A DNA stretch of 33,725 nucleotides from Paludibacter sp. (GTDB taxonomy: Bacteria; Bacteroidota; Bacteroidia; Bacteroidales; Paludibacteraceae), in assembly GCA_029973975.1 (NCBI GenBank), contig JARKQF010000334.1, positions 1-33,725 on the forward strand, in the 5' to 3' direction. The notes beneath the pieces are model-generated. The model had not been told where the DNA came from, ran no database searches, and saw only the letters and a list, made by a program, of their open reading frames with translations. The position numbers and the translations under genes were made by a program. How positions within the stretch are numbered: the first letter of the stretch is position 1; every line of letters starts with the position of its first letter. Below are positions 31,847 through 33,725 of this stretch, one piece after another.

Positions 31847-33058
31847 ATGAGAAAATCATTTTTTTTCACACTGTTACTAACAGTGCCTCTCGGGCTTTTT
31901 GCAAATACGCCGAAAACGACTCTGGACATTTACGGATTTATACGAAATGATTTTTATTATAATTCCCGGCAATGCGAAGAAGGAATTGACGGTGTATTTC
32001 ATTTTTTCCCCAAACCCATCAAATTAAACCTTTCAGGAATTGATGAAAATGCGGTTGCACAAGCCAATATGCTTAGTATTGCCAGTCGGATCGGACTCAA
32101 CATCAAAGGGGAACCCATTTTAGGAGCTCAGTCTTCCGGAAAAATTGAAGCTGACTTTGCCGGATTTGGTGTTGCTAATTATGTTGTGCGGATACGTCAT
32201 GCATACATGCAATTAAAATGGGAAAGCTCAACGATACAAATTGGTCAGACATGGCATCCCATGTGGGGATCAGTTATACCTGTCACCGTTTCTTTAAATG
32301 CAGGAATGCCGTTTCAACCCTTCAACAGAAGTCCCCAGCTGCGTTTTTCACATAATCTTAAAAAGAAATTCGTTTTTACAGGAGCAGCTGTTTACCAAAT
32401 GCAATATACATCTTCCGGTCCAAAGGGTTTTTCACCCAATTATTTGAGAAACTCATTGATACCAGAATTTTTTGGAGGTTTGGAATACAAAGACGAGCAT
32501 TGGATTACAGGAGCCGGAGTTGACATGAAAGTAATAAAACCGGACGATAAAAGTCTTTCTTCAATTTCAGCAATAGCATATTCTCAGTATACGCAAGATA
32601 AATTTGTAGCAAAAGCGAGACTAACTGTTGGACAAAACCTGAGCGATCAACTACTTGCAAATGGATACGGTAAAACATACAACAGTTCGACAAGAGAATA
32701 CGGATACACCAACCAGAACATCTTATCAAGCTGGGTAAACCTTGTTTACGGTAGAAAATGGCAAATCAGTTTATTTGGAGGGTATGCTCAGAACTTGGGT
32801 AGCAGCATGGAGCTTCATGATGACAATGGCCTCATAACCGTTTACAGCAGGGGTTTTTACACAGATACCCAGGAAATGATTAACAGTATGTTCAGAGTCT
32901 CGCCAACCCTTATATTTAATCTGCCTAGTTTCAGTTTTGGAGTTGAATATAACTTAACCGGCGTAACTTATGGTACTATTCAAACGAATGGAAAGACAGC
33001 ACACAACTACACAGTAAATAACCACAGAGTCATTGGATCTGTAAGTTATTTCTTCTAA
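31847..33058 (+). CDS. DcaP-like outer-membrane porin
   Basis: A 403-residue protein with a signal peptide (MRKSFFFTLLLTVPLGLFA, cleavage near ANTPK) and a barrel-like pattern of alternating strands. LDIYGFIRNDFYYNSRQ at the mature N-terminus, RIGLNIKGEPILGAQSSGKIEADFAGF, YVVRIRHAYMQLKWESSTIQIGQTWHPMW and the C-terminal IGSVSYFF (terminal Phe) are typical of DcaP-type porins. It is the last gene before a convergent rRNA operon. The substrate cannot be told from sequence. Confidence 0.8.
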   Translation: MRKSFFFTLLLTVPLGLFANTPKTTLDIYGFIRNDFYYNSRQCEEGIDGVFHFFPKPIKLNLSGIDENAVAQANMLSIASRIGLNIKGEPILGAQSSGKIEADFAGFGVANYVVRIRHAYMQLKWESSTIQIGQTWHPMWGSVIPVTVSLNAGMPFQPFNRSPQLRFSHNLKKKFVFTGAAVYQMQYTSSGPKGFSPNYLRNSLIPEFFGGLEYKDEHWITGAGVDMKVIKPDDKSLSSISAIAYSQYTQDKFVAKARLTVGQNLSDQLLANGYGKTYNSSTREYGYTNQNILSSWVNLVYGRKWQISLFGGYAQNLGSSMELHDDNGLITVYSRGFYTDTQEMINSMFRVSPTLIFNLPSFSFGVEYNLTGVTYGTIQTNGKTAHNYTVNNHRVIGSVSYFF

Positions 33059-33074
33059 GAAACTTTATTTAATT

Positions 33075-33112
33075 AAAATACCCTGTAACAGTTTGTTACA
33101 GGGTATTTTAAT
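33075..33112 (+). terminator. Bidirectional terminator between the porin gene and the rRNA operon
   Basis: AAAATACCCTGTAACA pairs exactly with TGTTACAGGGTATTTT over 15-16 bp with a 3-5-base loop. The A-run before and T-run after make it effective in both directions. It ends the porin transcript. Confidence 0.85.
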
Positions 33113-33246
33113 TTCCTGTATGTCTGTCGGATTGGGGAACGGGAGTTACAACTGATTTCTTTCAGATGATTCCCAGCCCGGCCTATCCCATTGTTTCCGT
33201 CTTAACTTGTTGGTAACATCCGCTTATCCCATCGGGTTTTCAGTGC
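33113..33246. other. Unassigned gap between the two facing terminators
   Basis: About 130 bases lie between the porin terminator and the rRNA terminator. It is more G+C-rich in places (GGGGAACGGGAGTT, TTCCCAGCCCGGCC) but I see no frame, tRNA or promoter match in it. It may be the remains of a transcribed rRNA trailer. Confidence 0.5.
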
Positions 33247-33287
33247 ATAAAAAAAGTCCCGGTCACTGATAAGGGTGACCGGGACTT
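33247..33287 (-). terminator. Terminator of the rRNA operon
   Basis: On the minus strand AAGTCCCGGTCAC pairs exactly with GTGACCGGGACTT (13 bp, 8-base loop), followed by TTTTTTT. It sits about 10 bases past the 5S 3' end, so transcription of the rRNA operon ends here. The upstream side is also A-rich in the reverse sense (33291-33298). Confidence 0.9.
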
Positions 33288-33297
33288 CTTAAAAAAA

Positions 33298-33407
33298 ACG
33301 GCGGCTATCTACTCTCCCACTTTTACGCAGTACCATCGACGTGACCGGGCTTAACTACTCTGTTCGGAATGGGAAGAGGTGGAACCCCGGTGCTATAACC
33401 ACCTGAA
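33298..33407 (-). rRNA. rrf: 5S ribosomal RNA
   Basis: About 110 bases with recognisable Bacteroidetes 5S features: GGTGGTTATAGCACCGGGG at the 5' end, CCACCTCTTCCCATTCCGAAC, GAACAGAGTAGTTAAGCCCG and the 3' GTGGGAGAGTAGATAGCCGCC. The outer helix GGTGGTTA/TAGCCGCC pairs over 8 bp with two G-U pairs. Ends are estimated to within a few bases. It follows 23S by about 200 bases of A/T-rich spacer. Confidence 0.93.
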
Positions 33408-33605
33408 AACTGGTTGACTATTGTAAAGAAGAGAAATATCAGTTCCTGTCCTTTCGGGATAAAATTAATCTTAACCGACCTGTACAATACCATAATATCG
33501 TTCATTGTTAATACTCCATTACCAACACCTTTTTTTACAATCGGCGATGACCTATGAAGTATCTTTCTGTTTTGTGTCTTCTCTTATTCGAAAAAACCAC
33601 GCTAA
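33408..33605. other. 23S-5S internal spacer
   Basis: About 200 bases of A/T-rich sequence between the two rRNA genes on the minus strand. I find no tRNA, no open frame worth keeping and no convincing promoter in it; it is probably processed away after transcription. Confidence 0.7.
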
Positions 33606-33725
33606 AAAAGCTTATCGGGCAATTAGTATTACTCGGCTTTACATTTCTGTTGTACACCTGTAACCTATCAACGTGGTAGTCTTCCACGACCCTCAAAAAA
33701 GAAATCTAATCTTGAAGATGGCTTC
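33606..33725 (-). rRNA. rrl: 23S ribosomal RNA, 3' end (partial)
   Basis: About 120 bases of the 23S 3' end continue past the right edge. Read on the minus strand, GGGTCGTGGAAGACTACCAC, GTTGATAGGTTACAGGTGTA and CCGAGTAATACTAATTGCCC match the universally conserved end of 23S rRNA. The 3' end is put near 33606, by similarity of the last helix. The rest of the operon (tRNAs, 16S) should lie to the right of the window. Confidence 0.9.

Noticed and set aside
33323-33505. 60-residue open frame on the minus strand
   Set aside because: It lies across the 5S rRNA and spacer and reads through conserved rRNA sequence, so it is not a gene.

Overview
The window looks like a chromosomal segment of a Bacteroidetes bacterium, probably order Bacteroidales. 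Reasons: moderate-to-low G+C, A-rich sequence instead of Shine-Dalgarno motifs before starts, repeated Bacteroidetes-type promoters (TTTG, 19-20 bases, TAnnTTTG), a trpBEGDCFA operon, HU-CCDC81/SPOR, DUF4199, DUF6452 and DUF6048 type proteins, and Bacteroidales-like 5S and 23S rRNA. I cannot name the genus from sequence alone. Apart from the trp leader and some repeats, it is core housekeeping DNA; I see no prophage, insertion sequence, CRISPR array or defence island.

Layout. 1-6282 (minus strand): the complete tryptophan operon in transcription order promoter - trpL leader/attenuator - trpB - trpE - trpG - trpD - trpC - trpF - trpA (only the first 25 codons of trpA lie inside the window). 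6301-11163 (minus): rimP-nusA-infB translation/transcription-factor operon with its own promoter and a leader hairpin. 11173-12231 (minus): rmlB. 12351-17127 (plus): an HU/SPOR membrane protein, rpsP with its terminator, an MgtC/DUF4010 membrane protein, a thiamine-binding-like protein, a GT2 glycosyltransferase and a MarC protein. 17121-21109 (minus): purM and malQ. 21274-21344 (minus): tRNA-Cys(GCA). 21479-23010 (minus): an ECF sigma factor, a membrane protein likely to be its anti-sigma factor, and a small secreted helical protein. 23084-23920 (minus): prmC, divergent from ribD-cls (plus). 26471-31780 (plus): DUF4199 protein, GtrB-like glycosyltransferase, two or three Bacteroidetes-specific envelope proteins and transketolase. 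31847-33058 (plus): a DcaP-like porin, convergent with the end of an rRNA operon (5S and the 3' end of 23S, minus strand).

The most informative part is the trp operon. Between a strong promoter match and trpB lies a 19-codon leader peptide with three consecutive Trp codons, an 8-base segment over its stop codon, and a 13-bp terminator hairpin followed by a T-run; the 8-base segment is perfectly complementary to the loop and 3' arm of the terminator. This is a textbook-like but simplified transcription attenuator. Inside the same operon, the trpB/trpE, trpE/trpG and trpG/trpD gaps each hold a palindromic repeat starting at or next to the preceding stop codon, and the trpE/trpG gap also holds a chain of three micro-ORFs linked by ATGA overlaps. 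The last of these (MIKLFHREFHTTTKK) has a near copy at 21479-21547 behind the ECF-sigma operon, making it either a conserved micro-peptide or a small dispersed repeat.
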